DNA of 64,000 bases from JANNMJ01 sp031425525 (GCA_031425525.1 JANPJM010000068.1:1-64000), one strand, 5' to 3'. Shown: positions 25,424 through 35,165, counted from the stretch's first letter. The notes: a model not told the origin generated them from the letters alone. A program made the numbers and translations.

Positions 25424-26893
25424 ATGCTCTTCAACTCCGTGGAGTTTCTGGCGTTTTTTCCGGTCGTCACGCTCGGCTATTTCCTGCTGCCGCACCGGCA
25501 CCGGTGGTGGTGGCTGTTGGCGGCGTCGGCGGGGTTTTACGTGGTGTTTCGGTGGGTGTACCTGCTGATTCTGGTCTTCACCATCGCCGTCGATTACGTC
25601 GCCGGTCGGTTGATTGAACACGCCCACGGTAAGCGCCGCAAGGCGTGGCTCATCCTCAGTATCGCGGCGAATCTAGGGGTACTGGCCGCCTTCAAGTACT
25701 ACCCGTTCATCACTGAAAACCTCGGCGGGCTGGCGGCGGCGCTCGGCGTGGGCAACCCGCTGCCGGTGGTGGCGTGGGCGCTGCCCATCGGCCTCTCGTT
25801 CCATACGTTTCAGGCGATGAGCTACACCATCGAAGTGTACCGGGGCCGCCAACCCGCCGAACGGCATTTCGGTCTGTACGCGCTGTACGTCATGTTCTAC
25901 CCACAACTCGTGGCCGGCCCCATTGAGCGGCCCCAAAACGTGCTACCGCAGTTGCGCGCCCCGCACGCATTCAGCTACCCGCGCCTGATCAGCGGCTTGC
26001 AATTGATGGCGTGGGGGCTGATTAAAAAGATGGTCATCGCCGACCGGCTCGCCGTCCTCGTCGATCAGGTCTACGACCACCCCAGCCAGTACACCGGCCT
26101 GCCGCTGCTGCTGGCCACGGCGGCGTTCGCGATCCAGATTTACTGCGATTTCAGCGGGTATTCCGACATTGCCCTCGGCGCCGCCGAAACGATGGGTTTT
26201 TCGTTGATGAAGAACTTCGACCGGCCGTATTTCGCGCAATCGGTGGCGGAATTTTGGCAGCGGTGGCACATCTCGCTCAGCACCTGGCTCCGCGATTATC
26301 TGTACATCCCGCTCGGCGGCAACCGCGTGGGTGCCGGGCGGCATTATATCAATTTGGGTATCACGTTCGTGTTGAGCGGCCTGTGGCACGGCGCCAGTTG
26401 GCATTTTGTGGTATGGGGCGCGCTGCACGGTGCTTATCTCGTGGCCGCAACCGCCACGGCCGCCCCGCGCCACCGACTGGCCGCCGCGCTGGGGTTGCAC
26501 GCCGGCCGCCGGCGCACCGCTGTTCTCAACATCCTGACCACCGGCGCCTTGGTTTCCTTCGCCTGGATTTTCTTCCGCGCCGCCACCCTGGCCGATGCTG
26601 CTTACATCTGCCGCCACCTGTTCACGGGCCTCGGCCAACAGCTCACCGATTGGCGGGCGCTACCGACGTTACTCACCGGGTTGGGGCTGCCCAAATCGCA
26701 ACTGGCCATCGGAGGGGCGGCCGTGGCAGCACTGGTGGCCATCGAGTGGCTGCAACACGCCGGGCCGCTCCGCCCGCGCTTGGTGCTGGCCCCCGCGTGG
26801 GTGCGCTGGCCCGCGTATTACGGCTTGGTTCTGAGCCTATTGTTGCTGGCCTACGCTACGAGCAACCCCGAATTCATCTACTTCCAATTCTGA
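25424..26893 (+). CDS. MBOAT family O-acyltransferase (AlgI-like)
   Basis: 489 residues, about ten membrane helices. Transfers acetyl groups across the membrane to extracytoplasmic polysaccharides. The start MLFNSVEFLAFFPVV is the classical AlgI-family N-terminus. Core motifs are FYPQLVAGPIERP, IYCDFSGYSDIALGAAE, FWQRWHISLSTWLRDYLYIP and the catalytic-histidine region LSGLWHGASWHFVVWGALHG. The next gene, 33 bases downstream, encodes an SGNH-like membrane-anchored protein, the usual partner that passes acetyl groups to the glycan. The polymer that is modified is not evident from this window. Confidence 0.93.
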   Translation: MLFNSVEFLAFFPVVTLGYFLLPHRHRWWWLLAASAGFYVVFRWVYLLILVFTIAVDYVAGRLIEHAHGKRRKAWLILSIAANLGVLAAFKYYPFITENLGGLAAALGVGNPLPVVAWALPIGLSFHTFQAMSYTIEVYRGRQPAERHFGLYALYVMFYPQLVAGPIERPQNVLPQLRAPHAFSYPRLISGLQLMAWGLIKKMVIADRLAVLVDQVYDHPSQYTGLPLLLATAAFAIQIYCDFSGYSDIALGAAETMGFSLMKNFDRPYFAQSVAEFWQRWHISLSTWLRDYLYIPLGGNRVGAGRHYINLGITFVLSGLWHGASWHFVVWGALHGAYLVAATATAAPRHRLAAALGLHAGRRRTAVLNILTTGALVSFAWIFFRAATLADAAYICRHLFTGLGQQLTDWRALPTLLTGLGLPKSQLAIGGAAVAALVAIEWLQHAGPLRPRLVLAPAWVRWPAYYGLVLSLLLLAYATSNPEFIYFQF

Positions 26894-26926
26894 GTTCGAG
26901 CGGTGCGCATTTCTGCTGAATCGGTC

Positions 26927-27931
26927 ATGCCTGAGCGCCGCATCGTCTGGCGCCGCCTACGCGCGGCCTTGGCGTTGCTGCTGGTGGTGGGGGCGCTCGA
27001 AACCTACCTCAACGTGCGGTGGCACCGAATGATGGGGCGCCGCACGCGGGCGTACGTCGCGGCGTTCACGGCGCGCCGACCGGAGCAAGCGCGTATCGTG
27101 GCGCTGGGCAACTCGCACGCACACACGGCCTTCGGCAACGGCGAATTGCCGACCGGCACGCTCCCGCCAGACGTGACCGATGCCGCGTACGGCAGCGATG
27201 GGCTGCGCGAGGTCGAGGTTAAGCTCCGGACGTTGCTGGCGCGTGGCGTGGTGCCGCACTACGTCGTGTTGCAAGCGGATGATGAACTGTTCGCGCCCGC
27301 CGTGGCGGGGTCGCGCAACCGCGAAATGCTCGCCATCGGCGCCGACCGGGCCGCGTACCGCACCGTGTACGGCCAGCCGCTAACGGCCGTCAAACAATGG
27401 ACGATGGCGCACCTCCCCCTAACCGATGTGGCCAACCGAAACCTGCTTTTTTTAGCCCTTTCGGAGCAGATACAGCGGCTTAGGGGCACGCTGCACCCCC
27501 GCGCGACAGGGCCGGGGGCCGGGCAAACGTGGGCACGTTTGCCCGCTCCGACGCGCGCCCGACTGGCTGACCGCCGGTGCGAAATGCTCTTTGGGCCACC
27601 CCATTCGCTCCAGCCGCACCCGCCGCTGGCTGATGCCTGGCACCGGATTCTGGCACTCTGCCGGGCGAACGGCATTCGGGTGATAGGAGTGCGCTACCCC
27701 CTGAGTCCTGAGTTACAAGCCGCCGTCGCGCGGCGCTACGACTCGCGCCCGGTTCGCGCGTTGCTGCAAGCCGCCCCGCCCGATACCTTGCTCGATTACG
27801 CTACTGTTTTCGCCCGGCAGCCGCACTTCTTTCAAGACCCCGACCACCTCAGCCCGCGCGGCGCGACAGCTTTGCGCCGCCGGTTGCTCACCGATCTGCG
27901 CGCCCTGCCGCCACCGGTCGTTCGCGAATAA
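26927..27931 (+). CDS. Membrane-anchored SGNH-like protein, MBOAT partner
   Basis: 334 residues from the ATG at 26927 (a GTG at 26903 is also possible). A single N-terminal helix (ALALLLVVGALETYLNV) anchors an extracytoplasmic domain. GNSHAHTAFG (GxSH-type block I) and DPDHLSPRGATAL (block V with the Asp-x-x-His dyad) are the catalytic elements of AlgX/AlgJ/DltD-type esterases. The domain order and its position directly after the MBOAT gene suggest that it completes O-acetylation of a surface polymer. Confidence 0.78.
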   Translation: MPERRIVWRRLRAALALLLVVGALETYLNVRWHRMMGRRTRAYVAAFTARRPEQARIVALGNSHAHTAFGNGELPTGTLPPDVTDAAYGSDGLREVEVKLRTLLARGVVPHYVVLQADDELFAPAVAGSRNREMLAIGADRAAYRTVYGQPLTAVKQWTMAHLPLTDVANRNLLFLALSEQIQRLRGTLHPRATGPGAGQTWARLPAPTRARLADRRCEMLFGPPHSLQPHPPLADAWHRILALCRANGIRVIGVRYPLSPELQAAVARRYDSRPVRALLQAAPPDTLLDYATVFARQPHFFQDPDHLSPRGATALRRRLLTDLRALPPPVVRE

Positions 27932-27942
27932 AAGCCGCATCT

Positions 27943-30519
27943 TCACCCCGGCCCCACCGCGCTACGCCGCACCCGCGCATAATCCAAATAATACAACACC
28001 TTCACCGACACCGAGTTGTTCTGCGGCGCGTTGAGCGTGTTGGCGAGATTATCAAAGTAGAGCGGGGTGGCACGGTCGGCGCGGCGGGTCGTGGCGATGG
28101 CATCCTTCCAGACCACCGCCACTTCGGAGCCCGGCGCGAACCACCACGAATACACAGCATCGAGGTTGAAGGCGTCGAACGCCACGTCGCGGTTGCGGGC
28201 GTACGTCGTCTCGCGCCGGGCGCCGCCTTCGAGCAACTCAAAAAACTGCTGATACCGCGCCGTCGACGAGTAATGGCGCCCGCGCACCGCCAATGACATC
28301 CGATTTGTGAAGATGTACGTCGCCGACAGCGTATTGCTCACCGTGGTGAGCGTGCGCGTGCCAAGGAGCGTCTGCCCGACGTACGGTGCATCGAGGGGTT
28401 CGGCGCCATCCGGCCCGCCGAAGTACCCTTCCTGCCGAAACGCTTTCGCCAGGGTAGTCGTCAGCTTCGCCGAAAACTGGTTTGAAAACCGGTAGCGCGG
28501 AGTCAGGGCCAGATCGAACTGCCGCCGCCGACGCTGGGCGTGGGCGCGCACGTCGAAGTTGAGATCAAGGGCCAGCTTTTTTCGGTAATCGGTGCTGATG
28601 AAGCCGTTGGCACCTGCGGAAGCCGGTATGGGCAGCCAATAGCGCCCCAGTGGCTCGGTGCGCGGCTCAAAAAAATTGCGCTCGCCGGCGGGGCGGTAAT
28701 CAGCGTTCATTTCCAGGGTAGTGAAGGAGCGCGTGTGCGTGGTGTTGAAGCCCAGGTAAGCGCCGGCTTCCTGAAACCGGCGCGGCGCGGCCAGTGCCTG
28801 CAGCCAGCCGCCCGTCCACACAAAAAAATTGTTGAACGGCCCAAGCTTCTGAAAGCGATTCCAGGAGAAATTAGGGTTGATGTTGAGCGAGTTGTTGTTG
28901 AAAAGCAGCCCCAAATCGTTCGGATTATAGGTGCGGCTTTCGCTCTGTACTTTAAGCGAGTACTGCCAGGTACCGCTCACTTTCCCGGCCTCCACGCCCC
29001 AAGCGGTACCGTCGCGGTCGTCGATGGGCTGCTCCGACGCAAAAACGCGGCCCCGGCGCCGCGCATAGGTGGCGCGTCCGTTGATGGCGTACGTATTGGT
29101 TTTATCAGCAAACCGGAACAGGCCGCCCGTGACGTTGGCGTCGTAGGCGGCGCCCGCCCGCAGCACATTGGTGTTGATGAGCGTGACGTATGAGTTGTTT
29201 TTCAGGCTCTGATCCAGTACCACGATGTTGTAATTCGTGAGCGGCGCGGTGGCAATGCCGCGCTCGGCGCCGGTCGCCGAATCGACGGCCGTGGCCTCCA
29301 TCGGGCGGCTCAACCCATTGAAAACCCCGATACCGAGCCCCCTCCGCGTGCGTCCGCTGAGTTTGGTGGCGTTGAGCAGCCGCGAGGTGGGCGGGTTGTC
29401 GCGTAGGCGCTCGCCGGGGCGTAAACGACCAGGCGCATCGTAGTAGCCAATCGGGGTGGCGCCCACCCGTCGCGAGTAAAACAGCCCGCCTTTATTGAAC
29501 AACTCGGTGCCTTCCAGAAAAAACGGCCGGTTTTCATTGAAGCGCACCTCGAACGGACTCAGATTGAGCACAACGTTATCGCTCTGCACCTGCCCAAAAT
29601 CGGGCACGAGCGTGGCATCCAGCGTAAAGCTCTCGTTGAGCCCCCACTTCACATCGGCACCGCCGTTGAAGGTGGTCGTGGTGTTTTTGACGCCCGATTC
29701 GTTGTATGGGTAGTGGTTGAGGTAGCCACTGACGTACGGCGACAGCGACAGCCGCAACGGCGGGTGCAAATCGACGAGTCCCGTCAGCACCCCAAACTGA
29801 TTGACGAACCCGCTGACCTGCGGCTGCACTTCGTTCCAGAAAAACTGCTGATTCGTGCTTTTGCGGGTGCGCGAGAAATTGACGCCCCACTCCTGCACGG
29901 CATCCGCCGAAAACCGAATGGCCGAGTACGGAATCCGCAGCTCGGCCACCCAATCGGTGCCGCGCACGGCCGCGCGCGATTCCCAGACGGCATTCCACGA
30001 AAAATCCTCTCCTTGATCGGTGCCCGACGAATACCGCGCGTCGAGCTGCACGCCGGCGGGAGTCACGAAGAAGCCGTAGCCGTTGAGGCCGTCGTGGTAG
30101 GTATCGAAGAAGATGCCGATGAAATCGGTGTTCCCCAGTTCATCGCGCCGCCCCAGCTCCCGGAAAATCGAGTCGGGCGTCACGTCGTGCATCACCGCCC
30201 CCACGTAAATCGCATCGTCGTCGTAGAGCAGCCGGATTTCGGTCGGGTGCCGTTCGGGGCGCCCCGGCACCGGCCGACGCTCCGTGAAATTAGTCGCGAG
30301 CGCGGCGGTTTGCCAGGCGGGCTCGCTCAGGTCGGCGTCGAGGTGGATGGCGGCGGTGGTGCGTACCGCGCCCAACTCGCGGCGAACGGCGGTGGGCGGT
30401 TTCGGCGCTTGCGCCCAGCTGAAATGTGGCAGTACCGCTACCAGCAGCACGCTTAGCAAGGGCAGCCACACCGCCCGAAGCTTGGCTCTGGCAGCAACGA
30501 AAACAGAAAAATAACGCAC
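27943..30519 (-). CDS. DUF5916/CBM9-like outer-membrane protein
   Basis: 858 residues from a GTG at 30519, which begins right before a signal peptide (LPLLSVLLVAVLPHFSWAQ). Residues 60-260 form a CBM9-like sugar-binding fold (IHLDADLSEPAWQTA, VGAVMHDVTPDSIF, GIFFDTYHDGLNGYGFFVTP). The rest is the DUF5916 beta-barrel region (NENRPFFLEGTELFNKGGLFYSR is characteristic), ending with barrel strands. Such proteins are common in Bacteroidota outer membranes. Their role is unproven; sugar binding or uptake is a reasonable guess. It is transcribed towards the convergent SGNH gene with a 12-base gap. Confidence 0.9.
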   Translation of the reverse strand: MRYFSVFVAARAKLRAVWLPLLSVLLVAVLPHFSWAQAPKPPTAVRRELGAVRTTAAIHLDADLSEPAWQTAALATNFTERRPVPGRPERHPTEIRLLYDDDAIYVGAVMHDVTPDSIFRELGRRDELGNTDFIGIFFDTYHDGLNGYGFFVTPAGVQLDARYSSGTDQGEDFSWNAVWESRAAVRGTDWVAELRIPYSAIRFSADAVQEWGVNFSRTRKSTNQQFFWNEVQPQVSGFVNQFGVLTGLVDLHPPLRLSLSPYVSGYLNHYPYNESGVKNTTTTFNGGADVKWGLNESFTLDATLVPDFGQVQSDNVVLNLSPFEVRFNENRPFFLEGTELFNKGGLFYSRRVGATPIGYYDAPGRLRPGERLRDNPPTSRLLNATKLSGRTRRGLGIGVFNGLSRPMEATAVDSATGAERGIATAPLTNYNIVVLDQSLKNNSYVTLINTNVLRAGAAYDANVTGGLFRFADKTNTYAINGRATYARRRGRVFASEQPIDDRDGTAWGVEAGKVSGTWQYSLKVQSESRTYNPNDLGLLFNNNSLNINPNFSWNRFQKLGPFNNFFVWTGGWLQALAAPRRFQEAGAYLGFNTTHTRSFTTLEMNADYRPAGERNFFEPRTEPLGRYWLPIPASAGANGFISTDYRKKLALDLNFDVRAHAQRRRRQFDLALTPRYRFSNQFSAKLTTTLAKAFRQEGYFGGPDGAEPLDAPYVGQTLLGTRTLTTVSNTLSATYIFTNRMSLAVRGRHYSSTARYQQFFELLEGGARRETTYARNRDVAFDAFNLDAVYSWWFAPGSEVAVVWKDAIATTRRADRATPLYFDNLANTLNAPQNNSVSVKVLYYLDYARVRRSAVGPG

Positions 30520-30584
30520 AGCGCGGGCGACAACAAGTTCAGGATGCACCAAGGAGCCGAAGCGCCCCCGGAAGGTTGCCAACC

Positions 30585-30980
30585 CTACGCGCCCGCGCCC
30601 ATTCTGCGCAGCGTGACGCACGCACGCGTGCAAATCCCGCCGAGGGGCGGGTTGAACTTGGAAACGCTCACCTCCGCCGCCGCCAGGTGCGCAAACTGCG
30701 CCAGTACACGGTCGAGAATGCGTTGGCCCAGGTGTTCGAGCAGCCGCGCGGGCAGCTTCATCTCGCCCAGCACGATGTTGTAAAGCTGCTCGTAGTTGAT
30801 GGTGCGCGGCAACGAATCGGAGGTGGCAGCGGCCGATAAATCGACGTACACCCGCAGATCGACGCCGTATTTATTGCCGATTTTCTGCTCTTCGTCGTAG
30901 AAGCCGTGGAAGGCAAAAAACTCCATTCCTTCGAGCGCGACGCAATCGATGGGGGAAGCTGAGGCGGAAAAAGCAGCCAT
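30585..30980 (-). CDS. folB: Dihydroneopterin aldolase
   Basis: 131 residues from an ATG at 30980 (a further ATG at 31037 adds 19 unconserved residues). Folate pathway enzyme converting 7,8-dihydroneopterin to 6-hydroxymethyl-dihydropterin and glycolaldehyde. Family motifs are VALEGMEFFAFHGFYDEEQ with the substrate-binding GFYDEE block, TINYEQLYNIV, LLEHLGQRI and VSVSKFNPPLGG. It lies just downstream of the DivIVA-like gene on the same strand. Confidence 0.92.
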   Translation of the reverse strand: MAAFSASASPIDCVALEGMEFFAFHGFYDEEQKIGNKYGVDLRVYVDLSAAATSDSLPRTINYEQLYNIVLGEMKLPARLLEHLGQRILDRVLAQFAHLAAAEVSVSKFNPPLGGICTRACVTLRRMGAGA

Positions 30981-31057
30981 GAACGGCGAACCGGAGGCGG
31001 GAGAAGTATTCACGGCGGCAAGTTCGGTACTACGCATCGCGCGCGCCGCCGTCCGGC

Positions 31058-32206
31058 CTAAATCTCGTCGAAGAACGAACCGCCCGGCGCCGGTTGCGCG
31101 CTGGGCTTAGCCTCCAGCGCCGCCTCCTTACTCATCGGTTGGGGCACCGTGACGGGCGAGGGCTGCGCCGGTGCCGGAGCGGGCGGCGTGGGGGGCAACG
31201 GCTCGGGTTGCATCGGCTGCGGCTGGCGCTGCGGCGTAATTTCGGGCTGCACCGGCTCCACGGAGGGCGGCGTGGGAGAGGGCACCGTCATCGGCGACGG
31301 CATCGGCGCGATTTCGGGCATTCCGGGGTGCGGGCCGCCGGCAGTCGGGCGGGAGTTGATCGAAGGGGCAGTGGCGGTGAGAACGGGCACGGGCGCGGGC
31401 GGCACCGGAGAAAGTGTGGCCGGCGCCGCGTCCTTATTCGCAACCGGCGCGGGCGGGTTGCTTTCCGCCGCCGGGGGCGGGGTTGGCGCAGATGGCGCGG
31501 GCGTGGCTGGCCGGGCGGACGGCGTGGGCAGGGGCAGCACAGGCTCGGCCTTGGCGCGAGCAGCTTGGGCGGCGTCGGCGCGTTCGAGGGCGGTGGCGGC
31601 GGCGGCGCGCAATTCCGTCAGGAGTTTATCGAAGCTGCTTTGCAGGCGCCGATGATCGCGCTCCAATTCTTCGTAACGCGTTTGTAGGGAGCCGGTGATG
31701 CGGTCGGCCTCGCGCTGGGCGTCATCGACGAGCTTTTTGGTGGCGGCGCGGCTATCGGCCACCAGCTTATCGGCTTCCTGCTTAGAAGAAGTCAGCAATT
31801 TTTCCGCCTCCTGTCTGGAGGAAGTTGTCAGCCGGTCGGCTTCCAGGCGCGAGGCCGTCAGCAGCTTCTCAGCGGTTTGCTCGGCGGCGGTGCGCACGGC
31901 GGTCGTCTCTTGCTCGGTGGTGGCGCGTAAGGCTTGGGCGTCTTGCTCGGCCTTTTCGGTGATGTTGCGGCTCGTATCCTGCGCGGTTTTCAGGGTTTGG
32001 TACATTCCTGTTTCCACCTCGCGCAGCTTGGCAACCTGACTTTCGGCGCGCTCCAACGCCGTTTTTTGCTGCCGGTTTTCTTCCAGCAGTTTGTCCCACT
32101 CCTGCGCCAGGGTGGTTAGAAAAGCCTGAACTTCATCTTTGTCAATGCCGCGAAACGCTTTGGCTTCAAAGGTTTTCTGGCGAATTTCAATTGGGGTAAT
32201 ACGCAT
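31058..32206 (-). CDS. DivIVA domain protein with Pro/Ala-rich tail
   Basis: 382 residues. The start MRITPIEIRQKTFEAKAFRG, followed by IDKDEVQAFL, is the DivIVA/GpsB membrane-curvature module. A long coiled coil extends to about residue 215 and includes a repeated QEAEKLLTSSKQEADKL segment made by local duplication. From about 225 to the end the protein is a Pro/Ala/Thr-rich, probably disordered tail ending in GGSFFDEI. DivIVA proteins recruit others to division sites and poles; the targets here are unknown. Upstream is a repeat-filled gap. Confidence 0.88.
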   Translation of the reverse strand: MRITPIEIRQKTFEAKAFRGIDKDEVQAFLTTLAQEWDKLLEENRQQKTALERAESQVAKLREVETGMYQTLKTAQDTSRNITEKAEQDAQALRATTEQETTAVRTAAEQTAEKLLTASRLEADRLTTSSRQEAEKLLTSSKQEADKLVADSRAATKKLVDDAQREADRITGSLQTRYEELERDHRRLQSSFDKLLTELRAAAATALERADAAQAARAKAEPVLPLPTPSARPATPAPSAPTPPPAAESNPPAPVANKDAAPATLSPVPPAPVPVLTATAPSINSRPTAGGPHPGMPEIAPMPSPMTVPSPTPPSVEPVQPEITPQRQPQPMQPEPLPPTPPAPAPAQPSPVTVPQPMSKEAALEAKPSAQPAPGGSFFDEI

Positions 32207-32333
32207 CTGATCGCTGATTTAGCTGATTTTTTGATTTCGCTGATTGATCGCTGATTTAGCTGATCTTTTTGATTCCACTAATGCTGCGCAATCGGCAAAA
32301 CTCGAAACTTGAAACTCGAAACTCAAAACTATT
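32207..32333. repeat. Two stacked intergenic repeat families
   Basis: A roughly 29-base word TGATCGCTGATTTAGCTGAT plus TTTTTTGATT occurs at 32208-32236 and again at 32245-32274. It is followed by AAACTCGAAACTTGAAACTC and similar words (32296-32333), the same family as the insert in mutB. The block occupies the whole gap between the WD40 gene and the DivIVA-like gene. Confidence 0.7.
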
Positions 32334-33267
32334 CCTGCTGCGCCAGCGCCCACACGACCACCGTGCGGTCGTCGCTGCACGAAGCTAGTTCGCGGCGCCC
32401 GACCGGCCACACCAACCGATTCACGGATGTGCCGTGCCCGCCCGCCGCACGTCCTCGGCTCAGCACCTGCAACAGTCGCCCCGTCCGCGCCGACCACAGC
32501 TTGATGCTCTTATCGAGCGACGCCGTAGCCACCACCGCGCCATCCGGCGAAAACGCCGCGTGGTTGATGGCGAACAGATGCGCCACCACCGCGTGACCGG
32601 GTGCATACGCGGCATCGGCCGCCCAAAAACGTAGTTGGGCATCGCGCCCAGCGGTCACGAGCAAATTTTCGTCGGGGCTGAAGGCCGCGCTGAACACCGA
32701 ATTGGTGTGCGCCGTCAGTTCGTGTTTCACTTGCAGCGAATCAGCATTGAGGATGCGTACGCGGTGGTCTGAACCCGCTACTACCAGCTCGCCGCGCCCT
32801 TCGGCTACGGCCACCGTACGGAGGGCGGCGGCGCTCAGGCGCACGGTGCGGCGCACGGCGTACGTGGCTAAATCAAGCTCGGCGAGGGTGCCGTCGCCGA
32901 GGGCGGCCCACGCCCGGCCGAGCGCCTCGCTCAAAGCGATTTCGAAGATGGGCGCCGGGCCGAGCGCGGGCGCCCGCACGACGGCTTTCGTCGCCAGATC
33001 GACGACGTGAATGCCCTGCCGGTTGTGCCCGATCAGCAGATGGTTGGTGGCCGCGCGCCACCGCACGGCGTACACCGACCCCTCGACCTGCGCCACGAGC
33101 GTGCCGGTGGTGTCGGGGTCGGGCGCGGCCACGTCCCAGGTCACCACCAGCCCATCGGCGCCCGCCGAAAAAAGCCGCCCGGCGGCGCCCGGCGCCAGGG
33201 CATACACGCAATCGCGGTGGCCGTGCAGCACGGCGCGGCGCGAAATAGTGAATGGCAATGCGGACAT
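32329..33267 (-). CDS. WD40 repeat protein
   Basis: 312 residues from an ATG at 33267, which places MSALPFTISRRAVLHGHRD at the start. About seven WD40 blades are visible: GHRDCVYALAPGAAGRLFSA, GADGLVVTWD, SVYAVRWRA, LTAHTNSVFSAAFSPDENLL, GRDAQLRFWAAD, AINHAAFSPDGAVVATASLD and SIKLWSARTGRLL. No enzyme domain or signal peptide, so it is probably a cytosolic scaffold. Its length equals a single propeller. The partner is not evident. Confidence 0.9.
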   Translation of the reverse strand: MSALPFTISRRAVLHGHRDCVYALAPGAAGRLFSAGADGLVVTWDVAAPDPDTTGTLVAQVEGSVYAVRWRAATNHLLIGHNRQGIHVVDLATKAVVRAPALGPAPIFEIALSEALGRAWAALGDGTLAELDLATYAVRRTVRLSAAALRTVAVAEGRGELVVAGSDHRVRILNADSLQVKHELTAHTNSVFSAAFSPDENLLVTAGRDAQLRFWAADAAYAPGHAVVAHLFAINHAAFSPDGAVVATASLDKSIKLWSARTGRLLQVLSRGRAAGGHGTSVNRLVWPVGRRELASCSDDRTVVVWALAQQE

Positions 33268-33474
33268 CGAAGAGGACGGAAGCGAGGAGAAGAGCCCGGC
33301 AGATGCCCGGCACGGAAACACCCGCAAAGGTCGGCCCGGCGGCGGCTTATTCGGCCCGCCGCCACGGGTTATGCTCGGCAAAATGTAACCCCAAAACGCC
33401 CCCGGCGTTTAAGGCGCCATTGTCGGCTTGCGGCCGACAGGCTGAATTTCTTCCATCTTCTCATCCGATACCCA

Positions 33475-34074
33475 ATGTTGCTGACCCCTGCTTTGTTGCG
33501 CCGTGGCCTACTGGCCGCCTCTCTCATGCTGACTGCCCCCGTGGTGTTCGCCCAATCTACCGCCACCAAAACGGCGGCCAAGCCGGCGGCTCCCGCCGCC
33601 GACGCCAAAGGCGGCGTACTGGTCGGCGGGGCGATGATGATCCCCTCGCGCGATATCGTCGATAACGCCGTCCTCTCCCGTGACCACACCACGCTCGTGG
33701 CGGCCGTGAAACAGGCCGGGCTCGTGGAGACGTTGAAAGGCAAAGGGCCGTTTACGGTCTTCGCGCCCACCAACGACGCCTTCGCCAAGCTCCCAGCCGG
33801 CACCGTGGATGAATTGCTGCTCCCGGAACGCAAAAACAACTTGGTGTCGATCCTGACCTACCACGTCGTGCCCGGTGCCCTGCGCGCCGCCGATCTCACC
33901 AACGGCCAGAAGCTGACTACCGTACAGGGCCAGACCCTGACCGTGACCAAAGCCGGCGGCCGGGTGACGCTCAAAGACACTGAAGGCACTACCGTCAACG
34001 TCACTACCGCCGATGTCATCTCGTCCAACGGCGTCACGCACGTAGTGGATGGCGTACTGACGCCGGGGATGTAA
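33475..34074 (+). CDS. Secreted fasciclin (FAS1) domain protein
   Basis: 199 residues from the ATG at 33475. Signal peptide (GLLAASLMLTAPVVFAQ), a short Ala/Lys-rich linker, then one FAS1 domain: VDNAVLSRDHTTLVAAVKQA, GKGPFTVFAPTNDAFAKLPA (H1 box), LVSILTYHVVPGAL (YH motif) and SNGVTHVVDGVLTPGM (H2 end). FAS1 domains mediate adhesion at the surface. A hairpin TGTCGGCTTGCGGCCGACA (33421-33439) lies in the presumed leader. Confidence 0.92.
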   Translation: MLLTPALLRRGLLAASLMLTAPVVFAQSTATKTAAKPAAPAADAKGGVLVGGAMMIPSRDIVDNAVLSRDHTTLVAAVKQAGLVETLKGKGPFTVFAPTNDAFAKLPAGTVDELLLPERKNNLVSILTYHVVPGALRAADLTNGQKLTTVQGQTLTVTKAGGRVTLKDTEGTTVNVTTADVISSNGVTHVVDGVLTPGM

Positions 34075-34109
34075 CGCGACGCGTTGCGCTTCTCTTAAAC
34101 CGCTTACAG

Positions 34110-34145
34110 CGCCCCGCGCTGCCTTTCAACGGGCGGCGCGGGGCG
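34110..34145 (+). terminator. Terminator after the fasciclin gene
   Basis: CGCCCCGCGCTGCC (34110-34123) pairs with GGCGGCGCGGGGCG (34132-34145) with one G-T pair, loop 8 bases, followed by TCTTGCGTT. A 61-codon minus-strand frame across this spot (34126-34311) is not considered real. Confidence 0.65.
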
Positions 34146-34247
34146 TCTTGCGTTCGGTACAAAACCAGGGATCGAGTCCGGCGAGCTCATCCATCAGCAA
34201 TGTAATGGCGGCCTTTCCGCTGGCTGAATCTTTGGCTGGCAGTTGCG

Positions 34248-34255
34248 TACTTTTG
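34248..34255 (+). promoter_or_regulatory. Candidate -7 promoter element for the 34306 gene
   Basis: TACTTTTG matches TAnnTTTG, 50 bases before the start; TTTG at 34231-34234 is a possible but closely spaced upstream element. Confidence 0.45.
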
Positions 34256-34305
34256 TCTAAGGCCTTGGGGTCTGTTTTCGCTTTGCACTTTTCGCCCTTC
34301 ATCTG

Positions 34306-35148
34306 ATGCATTTCACCTTTCGGCCTACCGCTGCCGGCCTGGCCTTACTGGCGCTCACTACACTGCCAGCACTCGGCCAAACAACTCCTGCTGCCGGGGG
34401 CAGCGCGCCAAAAGCCGCTCAATCGGCGGCCAAGCCTAAAGCCGGCAAACTCGGCAAAGCGCCCAAACCGGTTAAGGCGGCTGCTTCAACCCCAAAACCT
34501 GCGGCGGAATCGGTAGCGCCAACTACCCCGGTATCCGTCAAGCGGTCGGCGAACCGCGCGGCGAATTTGCCTAACACGCCCGAATTAGTAGCCGCCCGCA
34601 AGCAGACAATGGCTACGCGCAAAATAGCTACGAATGGCCAGCGACCCGAAGAATACCTCGCTGCCGCTACTGCCACAGGAACGGTGGTCTACGACGAGTT
34701 TCCGGTGCAGAAAGGAAGCATCGCCGACAACCTGAAATACTGGCGTAACCACCTGATTTTTCAGGTGTCGGCAGCGGCCGCCGATTTCAACAAAACCTTG
34801 AGTACCGAAACCATCACGGTACTGCTCCCCACCGACGGCGCGCTGGTACCCGTCGCGCCAAAGGGCACCATTTCCGCCGAGCAACTGAAGTCTTACATCA
34901 TCAAAGGCGACCATATTCTGGCTGAATTGCCCGAAAACGAGCCCGTGAGCCTCGAAACCCTCGCTGGAGAAAGCTTGGAGATTATGCGCGAAGGCAAGGA
35001 AATCTGGTTGACTACCGCCGCCAAGCAGCGTATTCCGGTGTCATTCAACTCGGTAACTTGCACCAATGGCCCGGTGTATTTCCTCGATACCGCCATCGGC
35101 AAGGCGACGAGCGAGAAAAGCGTGGAGAAGGGAGCCGAAAAGAAATAG
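34306..35148 (+). CDS. Secreted degenerate fasciclin-like protein
   Basis: 280 residues with signal peptide (AAGLALLALTTLPALGQ). An Ala/Lys/Pro-rich linker runs to about residue 85. The C-terminal 170 residues follow the FAS1 outline weakly: SIADNLKYWRNHLIF, TITVLLPTDGALVPVAPKGT and LKSYIIKGDHILAEL (compare the YH motif, here GDH), and end with FLDTAIGKA. Its position next to a clear fasciclin gene supports the assignment, perhaps as a diverged duplicate. Its GC content is lower than that of the neighbour. Confidence 0.65.
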   Translation: MHFTFRPTAAGLALLALTTLPALGQTTPAAGGSAPKAAQSAAKPKAGKLGKAPKPVKAAASTPKPAAESVAPTTPVSVKRSANRAANLPNTPELVAARKQTMATRKIATNGQRPEEYLAAATATGTVVYDEFPVQKGSIADNLKYWRNHLIFQVSAAAADFNKTLSTETITVLLPTDGALVPVAPKGTISAEQLKSYIIKGDHILAELPENEPVSLETLAGESLEIMREGKEIWLTTAAKQRIPVSFNSVTCTNGPVYFLDTAIGKATSEKSVEKGAEKK

Positions 35149-35165
35149 CGGCACCACCCACTCGT

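Noticed and set aside
34126..34311. 61-codon frame on the minus strand between the two fasciclin-type genes
   Set aside because: It ends inside a terminator hairpin, overlaps the promoter of the next gene and has no family resemblance.
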